Shown: positions 44,778 through 54,379 of the stretch, piece after piece
Position numbering within the stretch: the first letter of the stretch is position 1
Layout: each line of letters starts with the position of its first letter
Assembly: GCA_943789485.1 (NCBI GenBank)
Contig: CALSUH010000015.1
Coordinates: 17,275 to 81,274, forward strand
DNA: 64,000 nt
From: an uncultured Pseudomonadales bacterium
Lineage (GTDB): Bacteria > Pseudomonadota > Gammaproteobacteria > Pseudomonadales > Pseudohongiellaceae
Reading direction: 5' to 3'
Program-made: the position numbers and the translations under genes
Notes under the pieces: model-generated
Databases searched by the model: none
Told to the model about the DNA's origin: nothing
Seen by the model: the letters and a program-made list of their open reading frames with translations, nothing else

Positions 44778-46085
44778 ATGCCCGCGAAAGGTGGTTCTCT
44801 TGAGAGCTGGTTGCAATATATTTCTAGCGTACATCCGCGCGAGATAGAACTTGGTCTTGAACGAAGTCAGAGAGTTGCTGCTAATCTGAGCTTAGGCAGA
44901 CCCGCTCCGCTAGTCGTCACTGTTGCCGGTACAAATGGCAAGGGCTCCTGTGTGGCGACAATGGAAGCTATCCTGCAGGAGGCGGGGTATAAAACCGGTT
45001 GTTATACCTCGCCGCATATTCATGTCTTCAACGAACGTATCCGCATTAATGCTACCAACGTCACCGATGAGCCTCTGATTTCTGCACTTGCGGCGGTCGA
45101 CGAAGCCAGAGAAGGCGAAACCCTGAGTTACTTCGAATTCGCTACCTTAGCGGGTCTTTACCTGCTGCGGGATAACAATGTCGACGTAGCCGTGTTGGAG
45201 GTCGGCCTGGGTGGTCGTTTCGACGCGGTGAACATCGTCGATGCGGATGTTGCAGTGATTAGTAGCATAGGTATTGATCACACGGATTGGCTGGGTAACG
45301 ACATCGAATCTATCGCTGTCGAGAAGGCGGGTATCATGAGACCCAAAATACCTACCATATTTGGTGGCGAACACCCACCTAACGCAATTATCAAGAGAGC
45401 GCAGGAACTCGGTTCACCGCTGATTATAAGTGGTCAAAATTTCCACGTTGAGCAGAACGTTGCTAATACCTCCTGGCGATGGAGAGGGCAAGATAGGCAG
45501 GCAGAGCCTATAAACTGGCCTGATCTACCCATTCCGGGCCTCATGCTAGACAATGTAGCTGCCAGCATACAAGCCTTGAAGTTATTACCGATAAGTATTG
45601 AGATTGAAGCGGTGGTTGCTGCGTTGGCTGGGCTAGCACTCGCTGGTCGCTTCGATAAGCGCAGGGATTTGGGCAATGGCCGCACAGTAATCTTCGATGT
45701 GGCTCATAATCCCGATGCCATGCGACAACTCGCTATTCGTTTGCACAGCTACAAGGCTCAGAATCAGGGGGCTGGCCGCATCGCGGCCGTTCTGGCGGTG
45801 ATGGCCGATAAAGATGTGCCGGGAATGATCACAGCCTTAGAATACTGCGTAGACATCTGGTATATTGCGCAGGTCGATGAGGCGCGCAGTATGGCTGCAT
45901 GCGAAGTGGCACAAAGCATGAAAAACGTGGGAATCGCGTCTGATCAGGGGCTTATTTTGCAATTCGACAGCGTCGAGTCAGCTTATCGCGCTGCGTGCGA
46001 CCAAACCGAAGCCGAGGACGCTGTACTAGTGACGGGTTCGTTTCTTACCGTCGCAGCAGTTTATGGGCTTACTGAGCAGCCCTGA
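44778..46085 (+). CDS. folC: Bifunctional dihydrofolate synthase / folylpolyglutamate synthase
   Basis: FolC adds glutamate to dihydropteroate and lengthens the polyglutamate tail of folates. The 435-residue protein has the P-loop VAGTNGKGSCVAT at about residue 53, the TSPHIHVFNERIRI motif, VGLGGRFDAVN, and the metal-binding SIGIDHTDWLG; FDVAHNPDAM begins the C-terminal domain. Its place between accD and a SPOR-domain gene is the standard one. Confidence 0.96.
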   Translation: MPAKGGSLESWLQYISSVHPREIELGLERSQRVAANLSLGRPAPLVVTVAGTNGKGSCVATMEAILQEAGYKTGCYTSPHIHVFNERIRINATNVTDEPLISALAAVDEAREGETLSYFEFATLAGLYLLRDNNVDVAVLEVGLGGRFDAVNIVDADVAVISSIGIDHTDWLGNDIESIAVEKAGIMRPKIPTIFGGEHPPNAIIKRAQELGSPLIISGQNFHVEQNVANTSWRWRGQDRQAEPINWPDLPIPGLMLDNVAASIQALKLLPISIEIEAVVAALAGLALAGRFDKRRDLGNGRTVIFDVAHNPDAMRQLAIRLHSYKAQNQGAGRIAAVLAVMADKDVPGMITALEYCVDIWYIAQVDEARSMAACEVAQSMKNVGIASDQGLILQFDSVESAYRAACDQTEAEDAVLVTGSFLTVAAVYGLTEQP

Positions 46086-46139
46086 AAGGCTAGTTTTAGC
46101 AGGAAACAAGTGATCTTATTACTATAAGAGGTACATGAC

Positions 46140-46763
46140 TTGAACCAGGGCGCCAAACAACGAATTGTCGGTACTGTCGTGCTACTCGCTCTAGCCTTAA
46201 TATTTCTTCCCATCATTTTTGATGGTGAAGGCAGCTACCAAGCTCCCGTTAGCAGCCGTATCCCAGAATCTCCCATTATTTCTATCTTTCCTGAGCCTAT
46301 CCAGTCGCGACCGGTGATCGTAGGCAATGTCGAGGCTGTTGAGGTCGTTGATCCGGAAATTGCCACGACCGTATCCCTTATAGAAGAAGTTATCGAGCTC
46401 GTCGAGGAGCCTGCCGTAGCCAGGGCTGCCGAGGAGCCCGTTAGCGATGTCGAAATCACCGAATCCGTAGCCATTTTTAGTCGCGAAGTGCCACAGCTTA
46501 GCAATGTAGGACTACCACAGGGATGGGTTGTTCGCCTCGGATCTTTTTCAGATAGCGAGAACGCCAGTAATCTAGTGACTAGATTGCAGAGCGCAGGCTA
46601 TAAGGCTTATAGCCGCGCTATGCGCAGTGAACAAGGTGCCCTCACTGGCGTATTTGTCGGTCCTTGGTTGGATCGGGGGCAGGTAAACGAATATCAGCAA
46701 AAGTTGCAAGAGGAATTCAGTTTGGCAGGTTTGGTTGTTCGTTACGAACTCGAGCGTCTATAA
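46140..46763 (+). CDS. dedD: SPOR-domain protein DedD
   Basis: DedD is a single-pass inner-membrane divisome protein whose periplasmic SPOR domain binds denuded septal peptidoglycan. The 207-residue product has a membrane helix at about residues 8-26 (IVGTVVLLALALIFLPIIF), an acidic, Val/Glu-rich linker and a C-terminal SPOR domain (about 128-205) beginning GWVVRLGSFSDSENASNLV. Translation starts at TTG 46140, with AAGAGGT at SD distance; no ATG lies before the helix. Confidence 0.9.
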   Translation: MNQGAKQRIVGTVVLLALALIFLPIIFDGEGSYQAPVSSRIPESPIISIFPEPIQSRPVIVGNVEAVEVVDPEIATTVSLIEEVIELVEEPAVARAAEEPVSDVEITESVAIFSREVPQLSNVGLPQGWVVRLGSFSDSENASNLVTRLQSAGYKAYSRAMRSEQGALTGVFVGPWLDRGQVNEYQQKLQEEFSLAGLVVRYELERL

Positions 46764-46781
46764 CGGGTTACTGATTAGCAC

Positions 46782-47273
46782 ATGGCATTCAATCAAGTCG
46801 ATATAGTCATTCTGATAATCACGCTGCTATCGTCTATATTTGGTCTATGGCGGGGACTGATCAAGGAAGTACTTTCATTATTGACCTGGATTGCAGCTTT
46901 GCTGGTATCTAGAGTATACAGTGAACCTCTCGCGGGATTGATGACCGGCATGATAGAGAATGATGGTATTCGCTACGTAAGCGCGTTTGCCATACTTTTT
47001 GTTATTGTGATGATGTTAGGAACGTTTCTGAATTTCCTTATGTCAAAATTACTTAACTTCACCGGCTTGAAGTTGGCTGATCGCTTACTGGGTGCCGTTT
47101 TTGGTGTGGCCAGGGGTGTGATAATCGTGTTGGTAATTCTGTTTGTTACTAGCGTGTTCGTTTCAGAGACTGAGTTGTGGCAGAAATCGCAGTTGATCCC
47201 TTATGGGATGGACTTGATTGAGAAGTCCCAGGTTTTTATCGGGGATATGAATAGCGTCAGTCCGGCGCCTTAA
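46782..47273 (+). CDS. cvpA: CvpA family membrane protein
   Basis: CvpA is a small inner-membrane protein of four helices, needed for colicin V export and bile resistance in enterobacteria; its molecular activity is unknown. The 163-residue protein begins MAFNQVDIVILIITLLSSIFGLW-like (positions 1-23) and contains RGLIKEVLSLLTWI and RLLGAVFGVARGVIIV, both conserved. It lies 18 bases after dedD and 24 before purF, the conserved order. Confidence 0.94.
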   Translation: MAFNQVDIVILIITLLSSIFGLWRGLIKEVLSLLTWIAALLVSRVYSEPLAGLMTGMIENDGIRYVSAFAILFVIVMMLGTFLNFLMSKLLNFTGLKLADRLLGAVFGVARGVIIVLVILFVTSVFVSETELWQKSQLIPYGMDLIEKSQVFIGDMNSVSPAP

Positions 47274-47297
47274 ACACTGTTAATCGCGGAGCGTACT

Positions 47298-48803
47298 ATG
47301 TGTGGATTGGTAGGTGTAGTTGCTAGTAAAGATGCAAGTGTCTGTCTCTATGACACATTAACTGTGCTGCAACATCGAGGCCAGGATGCTGCGGGCATCA
47401 TGACTAGCGATAACGGAAAGCTAAATCTCCGCAAAGACAACGGCCTGGTAAAAGACGTGTTTCGCACCCGACATATGCGCAGGCTGACCGGTAATATGGG
47501 TATAGGGCATGTGCGTTACCCTACCGCTGGCGGCTCCAGTCCAGCACTCGCACAACCATTCTATGTAAATTCACCCTATGGCCTCTGCCTCGCCCACAAC
47601 GGCAACCTAACCAACAGTAAAGAACTCAGTCGCGACCTGTTTAAAGAAGACCTTCGTCATATTAATACCGATTCCGATTCAGAGGTATTACTAAATATAT
47701 TCGCCCATGAATTGCAGCGCCGCAATAAAATGAAACCGCTGCCCGAAGATGTATTCGCTGCGGTTGCTGGTGTGCATAATCGCTGTCGTGGCGGTTTCGT
47801 CGCCATTGTAATGTTATCTGGCTATGGCATAGTCGGTTTTAGAGATAGAAATGGTATCCGCCCGCTAGTATTCGGTGTCCGTGAATCAGAGCAGGGTAAA
47901 AAAGAATACATGATTGCCTCTGAGAGTGTGGCCCTCGACTCGCAGGGATTTACACTAGTGCGCGATGTCTCTCCTGGCGAGGCGGTCTACATAGACATTA
48001 ATGGCGAGATGCATACTCAGCTGTGCACCGATCCGGGCGTGCATACGCCTTGCATATTCGAACACGTCTATTTCGCACGTCCGGATTCATTAATGGATGG
48101 CATATCCGTTTATAAGGCTCGCATGCGCATGGGCGAGCGTCTTGCGGACAAGATCGAAAGAATCAGACCTGCGCATGATATCGACGTGATAATCCCGATC
48201 CCCGACACGAGTCGTACAGCGGCTCTGGAATTGGCAAACCGTCTTGGTCTGAAGTTCCGTGAAGGCTTCGTGAAGAATCGCTATATCGGTCGTACGTTTA
48301 TCATGCCAGGGCAGAGTCAGCGCAAGAAAAGTGTCCGTCAGAAATTGAACGCCATCGGTCTTGAATTCAAGGGCAAGAACGTATTGCTAGTCGATGACTC
48401 GATCGTTCGCGGAACAACTTGCAAACAAATCATTCAGATGGCACGCGATGCGGGGGCCGCGAAAGTCTATATCGCCTCAGCAGCACCGGCGATTCGTTAC
48501 CCTAATGTCTATGGCATCGATATGCCCGCGGCGGATGAACTCATCGCCTCAGGCAAAACAGAAAAAGAAATCGAAGAGGCTATCGGGGCCGACTGGCTCA
48601 TCTATCAAGATCTGGAAGACCTGATCTCTACAGCCTCTGAAGGCAATTCTGATATTGAGCAATACGAGTGTTCGGTGTTCAATGGCAAATACGTTACCGG
48701 GGATGTAGATGAGATATACCTGAAACGCCTTGAAAATTCACGTAACGATACGGCCAAGGCAAAGAAGGCGAGCAAGAAGGCAGCCGCGCAAGCAAGAGAC
48801 TAG
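47298..48803 (+). CDS. purF: Amidophosphoribosyltransferase
   Basis: PurF performs the first committed step of purine synthesis, replacing pyrophosphate on PRPP with ammonia from glutamine. The 501-residue enzyme has the N-terminal nucleophile Cys2 (MCGLVGVV), HRGQDAAG, the glutaminase loop HNGNLTN and the PRPP-binding site [13 protein letters not shown]. The C-terminal 20 residues are Lys/Ala-rich ([13 protein letters not shown]), slightly unusual. It closes the trpF-purF cluster. Confidence 0.98.
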   Translation: MCGLVGVVASKDASVCLYDTLTVLQHRGQDAAGIMTSDNGKLNLRKDNGLVKDVFRTRHMRRLTGNMGIGHVRYPTAGGSSPALAQPFYVNSPYGLCLAHNGNLTNSKELSRDLFKEDLRHINTDSDSEVLLNIFAHELQRRNKMKPLPEDVFAAVAGVHNRCRGGFVAIVMLSGYGIVGFRDRNGIRPLVFGVRESEQGKKEYMIASESVALDSQGFTLVRDVSPGEAVYIDINGEMHTQLCTDPGVHTPCIFEHVYFARPDSLMDGISVYKARMRMGERLADKIERIRPAHDIDVIIPIPDTSRTAALELANRLGLKFREGFVKNRYIGRTFIMPGQSQRKKSVRQKLNAIGLEFKGKNVLLVDDSIVRGTTCKQIIQMARDAGAAKVYIASAAPAIRYPNVYGIDMPAADELIASGKTEKEIEEAIGADWLIYQDLEDLISTASEGNSDIEQYECSVFNGKYVTGDVDEIYLKRLENSRNDTAKAKKASKKAAAQARD

Positions 48804-48886
48804 TTCGGTTTTCAGTTAGGGCAACGCGGCGACGCTCGAAATAGAGTTGGAAAGAAAGCTGGAAAAAGCTTAGAAGTGAGGCGCTA

Positions 48887-49867
48887 ATGTTATCTGCTAA
48901 TGTTGAAAAAATTACCCCGAGTCAGGTCGAGTTGGTGGACACGAAACTGTCTCAGCAGGTTCAAACAACCGTAGCGGAAGTAGGCAAAGCTTTACTAGGT
49001 AAAGACCATCAGATTCGCTTGGCTTTGTGCTGCTTATTCTCCGGCGGGCATCTACTAATTGAAGATCTGCCCGGTATGGGCAAGACCACTTTGTCTTATG
49101 CGCTCGCGAAGGCGCTAGGACTTAGCTACAAGCGCATACAGGGTACCAGCGATCTCCTACCAGCAGATATCCTCGGCATTTCGATCTTTAATCAGACTAC
49201 TAGTGAATTTTCTTTTCATCCAGGGCCTATCTTCAGCCAGCTTGTGCTCGCCGATGAGATAAATCGAACTACGCCAAAGACGCAGAGTGCTCTGTTGGAG
49301 GCAATGGAAGAGCGCCAGGTAACGATCGAGGGCGAGACGCGAATGCTGCCGGAACCCTTCTTTGTCATTGCGACACAAAACCCTGTGACACTAGCGGGCA
49401 CCTATCCATTGCCGGAGTCTCAACTAGACCGTTTCCTCATGCGCCTGCGCCTGGGCTATCCGGATCAGCGTGCTGAGCGCGAATTGTTGGAAATGAACAC
49501 CGAGCGAGACAAGGTAGAGGCGGTTAATCAGTGCCTGTCTCTGGAAGATGTTATCGCGTTTCGTCGTCAGTCGGCGGAGGTGACTACCAGCGACTCCTTG
49601 TTAGACTATGTTCAGCGACTGGTTGCCTTCACTCGCGGTAAAGACGAGTTCCACTTTGGTCTATCACCGCGTGGCAGTTTAGCTATCATGCGTTCCGCTA
49701 AGACCTGGGCATTGATGTGCGGGCGTAATCATGTGGTGCCGGAAGATGTGCAGGCGATATTGCCATCCGTGGTAGAACATCGTCTGCGTGCAACTTCGGA
49801 CGATGAGGGTCACAGTGGGGCGTCGCTGGTACAGCGTCTGCTAAACGAAGTCGATATAATCGAATAA
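48887..49867 (+). CDS. MoxR-family AAA ATPase (module 1)
   Basis: MoxR ATPases act as chaperones that assemble or activate partner proteins, often VWA-domain or DUF58 proteins. The 326-residue protein has Walker A in EDLPGMGKTTLSYALAK (about residue 63), Walker B in LVLADEINRTTPKTQSALLEAM, sensor ATQNPVTLAGTYPLPESQLDRF and the C-terminal lid with GLSPRGSLAIMRSAKTWA. It begins a three-gene set with DUF58 and a TgpA-like transglutaminase, which is a widespread combination. Confidence 0.94.
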   Translation: MLSANVEKITPSQVELVDTKLSQQVQTTVAEVGKALLGKDHQIRLALCCLFSGGHLLIEDLPGMGKTTLSYALAKALGLSYKRIQGTSDLLPADILGISIFNQTTSEFSFHPGPIFSQLVLADEINRTTPKTQSALLEAMEERQVTIEGETRMLPEPFFVIATQNPVTLAGTYPLPESQLDRFLMRLRLGYPDQRAERELLEMNTERDKVEAVNQCLSLEDVIAFRRQSAEVTTSDSLLDYVQRLVAFTRGKDEFHFGLSPRGSLAIMRSAKTWALMCGRNHVVPEDVQAILPSVVEHRLRATSDDEGHSGASLVQRLLNEVDIIE

Positions 49868-49921
49868 ATCTTTCACGTCCTAGCAAGTAACTAAGTCACG
49901 ATCACGTCCCGAGTAACCTCA

Positions 49922-50911
49922 ATGGCATTTAGTCTCCGGGAAGCACTCAATAAAAACTACCAGCGCTGGATGGCGAAGAATGTTCCTCGACGCGACGAAG
50001 TTACCCTTAACCGAAAAAATATCTTCATCGTGCCCACGCGCAACGGCTTGTTGTTCATTTTTACATCTGGGCTGGTATTTATCGCGGCGATCAACTATGC
50101 GGTCAGTCTCGCGTTTGCTCTAGCTTTCCTAATGGTTAGTATTTTCATACTGTCCATATTTCACAGCTTTACTAATCTCAACCAATTAACTCTTTCTAGT
50201 CGTTCGACTCAAGATGTGTTCTGTGGCGAAGAAGCGTGTTTTCGTGTGCAGTTGTCGCGGTCACCGAAGCGACGTCACGAATCGCTGGAAATTAATTTTC
50301 CTAATTCGGCTGCACACCCTACAAGCAATTCTACCACCAGCTATACAGACTTGGCGGCCCGAGATACAGTTGAGGTGGGTGTCTTCACCATTGCAAGCAA
50401 GCGCGGAGAATTTGAAGCGCCTAGGCTGCGCGTTTTGACTCGTTTTCCACTTGGCTTGTGTCGCGCCTGGTCCGTGGTCGATCTGAGTCTGCACTGCCTA
50501 GTCTATCCCCGACCGGTACCGTTCTCAATGAATCAGCTCGACTCTGGCACCAGCGGAGGCATTGAATCTGCTATTAAAAGGGAGGGTAGCGAGGACTTCT
50601 ATGGGCTGCGAGACTATGTGCCAGGCGATTCACTAAGGCAGGTCGCGTGGAAGAGTGTAGCCAGAGGGCAAAACATGCAAATCAAGCAGTTTGTCGACTA
50701 TGTTGATAATAAGATCTGGTTGGACTGGGACATGTTCTATGGCTTCAATTTGGAGGAGCGGCTTTCGCGGCTCTGCTACTGTGTTATCCAACTTTCCAAG
50801 GCGGGCAATGTATTTGGTATGCGCATTCCGGGCAGCGAGTACCCACCCGCAATTGGGCCCGATCACAGAAAGAAATTACTCCGCGCTTTAGCGCGCTATG
50901 GAGCTGAATAG
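49922..50911 (+). CDS. DUF58 domain protein (module 1)
   Basis: The 329-residue protein has two hydrophobic helices at about 38-80 (GLLFIFTSGLVFIAAINYAV) and the DUF58 core with SEDFYGLRDYVPGDSLRQVAWK, a conserved VWA-related segment. DUF58 proteins are encoded next to MoxR ATPases throughout bacteria and are thought to be their partners; the biochemical role is unclear. The last base of its stop is the first base of the next GTG (TAGTG), so translation is coupled. Confidence 0.9.
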   Translation: MAFSLREALNKNYQRWMAKNVPRRDEVTLNRKNIFIVPTRNGLLFIFTSGLVFIAAINYAVSLAFALAFLMVSIFILSIFHSFTNLNQLTLSSRSTQDVFCGEEACFRVQLSRSPKRRHESLEINFPNSAAHPTSNSTTSYTDLAARDTVEVGVFTIASKRGEFEAPRLRVLTRFPLGLCRAWSVVDLSLHCLVYPRPVPFSMNQLDSGTSGGIESAIKREGSEDFYGLRDYVPGDSLRQVAWKSVARGQNMQIKQFVDYVDNKIWLDWDMFYGFNLEERLSRLCYCVIQLSKAGNVFGMRIPGSEYPPAIGPDHRKKLLRALARYGAE

Positions 50912-52974
50912 TGGAGTTGAACTATCAGATACCGCGGCCCGCGCTGATTTGGACTCTCGCCGCGGTGACGCTTGTTCTACTTCCACAGAGTATTCGTATG
51001 CCGATATGGATAAGCGTTGTCGCATTGCTCTGTGTTAGCTGGCGCGCACTCATCCACAATGGGAAATTGGATTATCCGAGCCGTAGGGTACGAGTTGTAG
51101 TGGTCTTGTTTACGTTGATTGTATCGCTTTCGCAGATTCGTAATATCGGTATCGGCCTAGATTCGGCAGCAAGCTTATTAGCGCTGGGCTTTGTGTTCAA
51201 ATTGATCGAAATGCGCAAGAAGCGCGACATTTATGTTGTAATTTCGCTGTGCTTTGTGATGTCTATGGTGGCGTTTTTATATTCGCAGAGCGTCTTAACC
51301 ACGCTCTATGTCGTATTGGTTATAACAGTCACCATGGCTGCTATGATCGCGTTAAATCGATCCTCTTCCGCCGCCAACCATAGTGGTACGGCGAAGCTGG
51401 CGATGAAAATTTCTGTGCAGGCACTGCCGCTTGCTATTGTGTTGTTCATCGTATTTCCACGCATAGCGCCGCTCTGGGCCGTGCCTATGCAGACTGGAGT
51501 GAACTCAACCGGTGTTACCGATGAGATGTCGCCTGGCGATATTAGTCAACTCGCACGCTCCGCCGAATTAGCTTTTCGCGTACAGTTTGAAGACGCAGTA
51601 GAGTTGGCACACGAGCAGTTATACTGGCGCGGTCTGGTGCTGGACCAATTTGATGGCGTCACTTGGCGCCGCACTAGAAACTCTTCCTCCTATTCGCGAG
51701 CAGCATCGTTGGCTAATTCTAGGATCAGTTACGAAGATAGAGTGCGAACACTAGGCGAGTCGGTAAATTACAACGTTATTCTTGAGCCTACGCAGCAGCC
51801 CTGGTTATTTGGCCTGCATCTCGCTGAAGATATTAATGATGAATTCTTCAGTGGTCGCAACTTCGAGCTGTTTAATGATGGGCGGATAACGCAGCGGCTT
51901 AGCTATGACTTGCGCTCTCATCTACAGAGCCAGACAGATTTCCTGTTATTGAGTAGCTCGCGCAATCGAAACCTCGAACTGCCAGATGACGTTAACGCGC
52001 GTAGCCTAGAATTCGCGAGAGAGTTGCGTGCCTCGGTATCGACGGATAGAGAATACGTAAATTCGGTGCTCGCGCATTTTCGGATGAATCAATACTTCTA
52101 CACATTGAATGCGCCATTGCTTGGCGCGAATAGGATAGATGAGTTTTTGTTCGACACCATGGCTGGTTTCTGCGAACACTATGCGAGCTCTTTTACCTAT
52201 CTGATGCGCGCAGCTGGCATACCAGCGCGTGTTGTGGTCGGCTATCAAGGCGCGGAAATGAACCCTTATGAGAATTACCTCATGGTTTATCAATACAACG
52301 CCCATGCCTGGAGCGAAGTCTGGTTTGAGGGAGAGGGCTGGGTAAGATTCGACCCGACCGGCGCGGTATCGCCAACGCGAATCGAGTTGGGTGTACAAGA
52401 GGCGTTGCGCGACGATCCAGCCTTTATGGAGGATGACTTATTCTCTGCAGCGATATTCGGAGGCGTTGGCTGGCTGAATACGATGCGACTTCGCCTCGAT
52501 GCCATCGAATATGAATGGAATCAGCTTGTAGTAAATTATGACGAAGAGGTGCAGCTTGAATTGTTCGAGGGACTGTTAGGGGAAGTGACAAAACAGAAAG
52601 TTATTATCCTCGTTGCAACGCTAGCATTGATCTTGATAGTTACAATTGGCTTTACAGTGATAAACATCGAGCGCCGGATTCAACGAACCCCCATTAACAG
52701 ATTCTATCTAAGGGCTTGTAAGGAGCTGGCAAAAGTAAATTTGGTGAGGCGTAGAGGAGAGGGGCCAATCGCTTTCAGGGATAGAGTGTGTGCTGAGAGG
52801 CCTGAGTTCGCCGAGGTGCTGACTGAGCTTACGGGTCTGTATGTGGAGCTGACCTATGTAGAGAAATCTGTTAGTGAGACACAGAAGAAGGCTGAGTTAC
52901 AGGCGTTGAAAGCTGTGTATGCGAAGCTAAAGACAGAGATGCCCGTGTTGGCTGGATTGAGGCGCGCTGGTTAG
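50911..52974 (+). CDS. tgpA: TgpA-like membrane transglutaminase (DUF3488 + transglutaminase core)
   Basis: The 687-residue protein has about five N-terminal membrane helices (DUF3488), a large periplasmic domain and one more helix near 565-585. The transglutaminase catalytic triad is complete: Cys in AGFCEHYASSFTYLMR, His in YNAHAWSEVWFEGEGW and Asp in VRFDPTGAV. In Pseudomonas aeruginosa a protein of this type (TgpA) is essential. It starts at GTG 50911. With the MoxR and DUF58 genes before it, it forms a module that probably acts on the periplasmic envelope. Confidence 0.9.
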   Translation: MELNYQIPRPALIWTLAAVTLVLLPQSIRMPIWISVVALLCVSWRALIHNGKLDYPSRRVRVVVVLFTLIVSLSQIRNIGIGLDSAASLLALGFVFKLIEMRKKRDIYVVISLCFVMSMVAFLYSQSVLTTLYVVLVITVTMAAMIALNRSSSAANHSGTAKLAMKISVQALPLAIVLFIVFPRIAPLWAVPMQTGVNSTGVTDEMSPGDISQLARSAELAFRVQFEDAVELAHEQLYWRGLVLDQFDGVTWRRTRNSSSYSRAASLANSRISYEDRVRTLGESVNYNVILEPTQQPWLFGLHLAEDINDEFFSGRNFELFNDGRITQRLSYDLRSHLQSQTDFLLLSSSRNRNLELPDDVNARSLEFARELRASVSTDREYVNSVLAHFRMNQYFYTLNAPLLGANRIDEFLFDTMAGFCEHYASSFTYLMRAAGIPARVVVGYQGAEMNPYENYLMVYQYNAHAWSEVWFEGEGWVRFDPTGAVSPTRIELGVQEALRDDPAFMEDDLFSAAIFGGVGWLNTMRLRLDAIEYEWNQLVVNYDEEVQLELFEGLLGEVTKQKVIILVATLALILIVTIGFTVINIERRIQRTPINRFYLRACKELAKVNLVRRRGEGPIAFRDRVCAERPEFAEVLTELTGLYVELTYVEKSVSETQKKAELQALKAVYAKLKTEMPVLAGLRRAG

Positions 52975-53086
52975 CTTTTACTCAGCATCCTTTTTGAATT
53001 GTTTAGCATGCGTTGGCTTTCCTTTCCCTTCACAGCTGCCAAATTTACTCAGCTAAGCGCGTTCGGGTTTGGTGGCTCAATTTGGG

Positions 53087-53545
53087 TCAGGCCGGTTCCA
53101 TCTTTATTGTGTAGTCATACCAATCCACGATCTTTCCATCTCTGATGAAGAATACGCCAACGCCTTGCCAAGTCTTGATTGTGAAATCCGAAAAATAGTC
53201 AATCCGCTCATTAATAACCATCGGTCCTCGAGCAAAAGTATCTAGCACCTCGAATCTATCAACGTTGTTAATGATCGTCTGAATGCGTGCTGATACGGCA
53301 TCACGACCGTCTGCCAATTCCGTCGTCTCTGTCATCCGGTAGGCCCCGTCGTCAGCAAAAAACCCCATAATAGTGTCGAGGTCATGGCTAGGCCAGGCTG
53401 CACAAAAGTCGTTGACGAGTTGAACATTAGACTGCTCTTCAAGTGTTAGCTCTGCCGCACTAGCCGCTTTGGCAATAGCAGTGAGCGCCATTGCCCCAGC
53501 TCCAGCTGTTATAAAACCTCGACGGTTCATTTCTGGTTTTTTCAT
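53087..53545 (-). CDS. Tat-exported SnoaL / limonene-epoxide-hydrolase-like protein
   Basis: The 152-residue protein has a twin-arginine signal (MNRRGFITAGAGAMALTAIA, cleavage about residue 31) followed by a small alpha+beta domain of the SnoaL/NTF2 superfamily. VQLVNDFCAAWPSHDLDTIMGFFADDGAY and GKIVDWYDYT resemble limonene-1,2-epoxide hydrolases, whose Asp-Arg-Asp site could be formed by D and R residues here, not proven. I start at ATG 53545, with AAGGAGA upstream; the frame opens at 53626 but the extra residues would hide the Tat motif. It stands alone, convergent with tgpA. Confidence 0.75.
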   Translation of the reverse strand: MKKPEMNRRGFITAGAGAMALTAIAKAASAAELTLEEQSNVQLVNDFCAAWPSHDLDTIMGFFADDGAYRMTETTELADGRDAVSARIQTIINNVDRFEVLDTFARGPMVINERIDYFSDFTIKTWQGVGVFFIRDGKIVDWYDYTIKMEPA

Positions 53546-53997
53546 TGGCGTGATTTCTCCTTCGGACTTTCTCTGTTTATCGGTTTTTTTACAAACGCTT
53601 TCTGCCAGTAACCGACGTTGCGACACGCTTAACGCCTTTGATGATAGTAACGTTTAGTGCGTCCTTTTTGATTGTCCTGAATAAAGAAATCCAGCATTAC
53701 CGGCTGAGGTGTTCGGGTGAAAAAGCAGGTGGAACCGGCTTATGGTAATTTGAGGCTATTTCAATGCGCGCCTCGATTTCTTATTCTTGGTAGTGAGTAG
53801 CTATAAAAATATCAAGTATAGCTAGTAAGATCAATATCTTGGAAGTTTTCTTCTCAGTTTTATGTGGTGTTATTTGATTCTCGATGGAGATAAGCCTGGC
53901 CGAGGGTAATGACTACTTATACACTCTAAGCAAACATTATAGGGTCGGAGTAAACCCTCTATATTCGCACCAGCTGTAGTCAAGATATTACTGCGTA
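53546..53997. other. Gene-free region upstream of the SnoaL-like gene
   Basis: About 450 bases without a recognisable gene or gene remnant. It is AT-rich in its middle part. TATAGGGT near 53938-53945 and ACCC(TC)TATA near 53954-53963 form an imperfect inverted repeat downstream of the reverse-strand yciH-type gene and may act as its terminator. The promoter of the SnoaL-like gene must lie in the left part. Confidence 0.4.
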
Positions 53998-54357
53998 TTA
54001 GCCGCCGGATAGCTTCACGTTCGTAAAATGTTTGTCCAATTCTTGCGTAATTTGGTCGCGATGATCACCTTGAATCTCGATGACGCCATTTTTGACAGTG
54101 CCGCCGGAGCCACACAGAGTCTTTAGTTTCTTAGCCAGAGTTTTGAGTTCAGCTTCTTTGAGTTCTAATCCGGAAACTAGAGTAACGCCTTTTCCCTTGC
54201 GTCCTTTAGATTCCCTGCTGACTCGAATCGGCGGGTCGACGATCTGCCTAGGGTTGCCATTGTCTTGGACTAAGCGGCATTTGCATTTGCGCAGCAGCTT
54301 GTGGCAGCCGGGGCAGGCGGAGGACTCGGTGCTAAAGACTAGGCGAGAGTTACTCAT
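53998..54357 (-). CDS. yciH: SUI1 / YciH-type translation initiation factor
   Basis: YciH is the bacterial homologue of eIF1 (SUI1) and affects initiation fidelity in vitro. The 119-residue protein has an N-terminal Cys-rich segment (CPGCHKLLRKCKC) and the SUI1 core: RVSRESKGRKGKGVTLVSGL, AKKLKTLCGSGGTVKNG and IEIQGDHRDQITQELDKH. It lies 22 bases downstream of batD on the same strand and may be cotranscribed with it. Confidence 0.93.
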   Translation of the reverse strand: MSNSRLVFSTESSACPGCHKLLRKCKCRLVQDNGNPRQIVDPPIRVSRESKGRKGKGVTLVSGLELKEAELKTLAKKLKTLCGSGGTVKNGVIEIQGDHRDQITQELDKHFTNVKLSGG

Positions 54358-54379
54358 GATAAGTAGCGAGTCGCTTCTG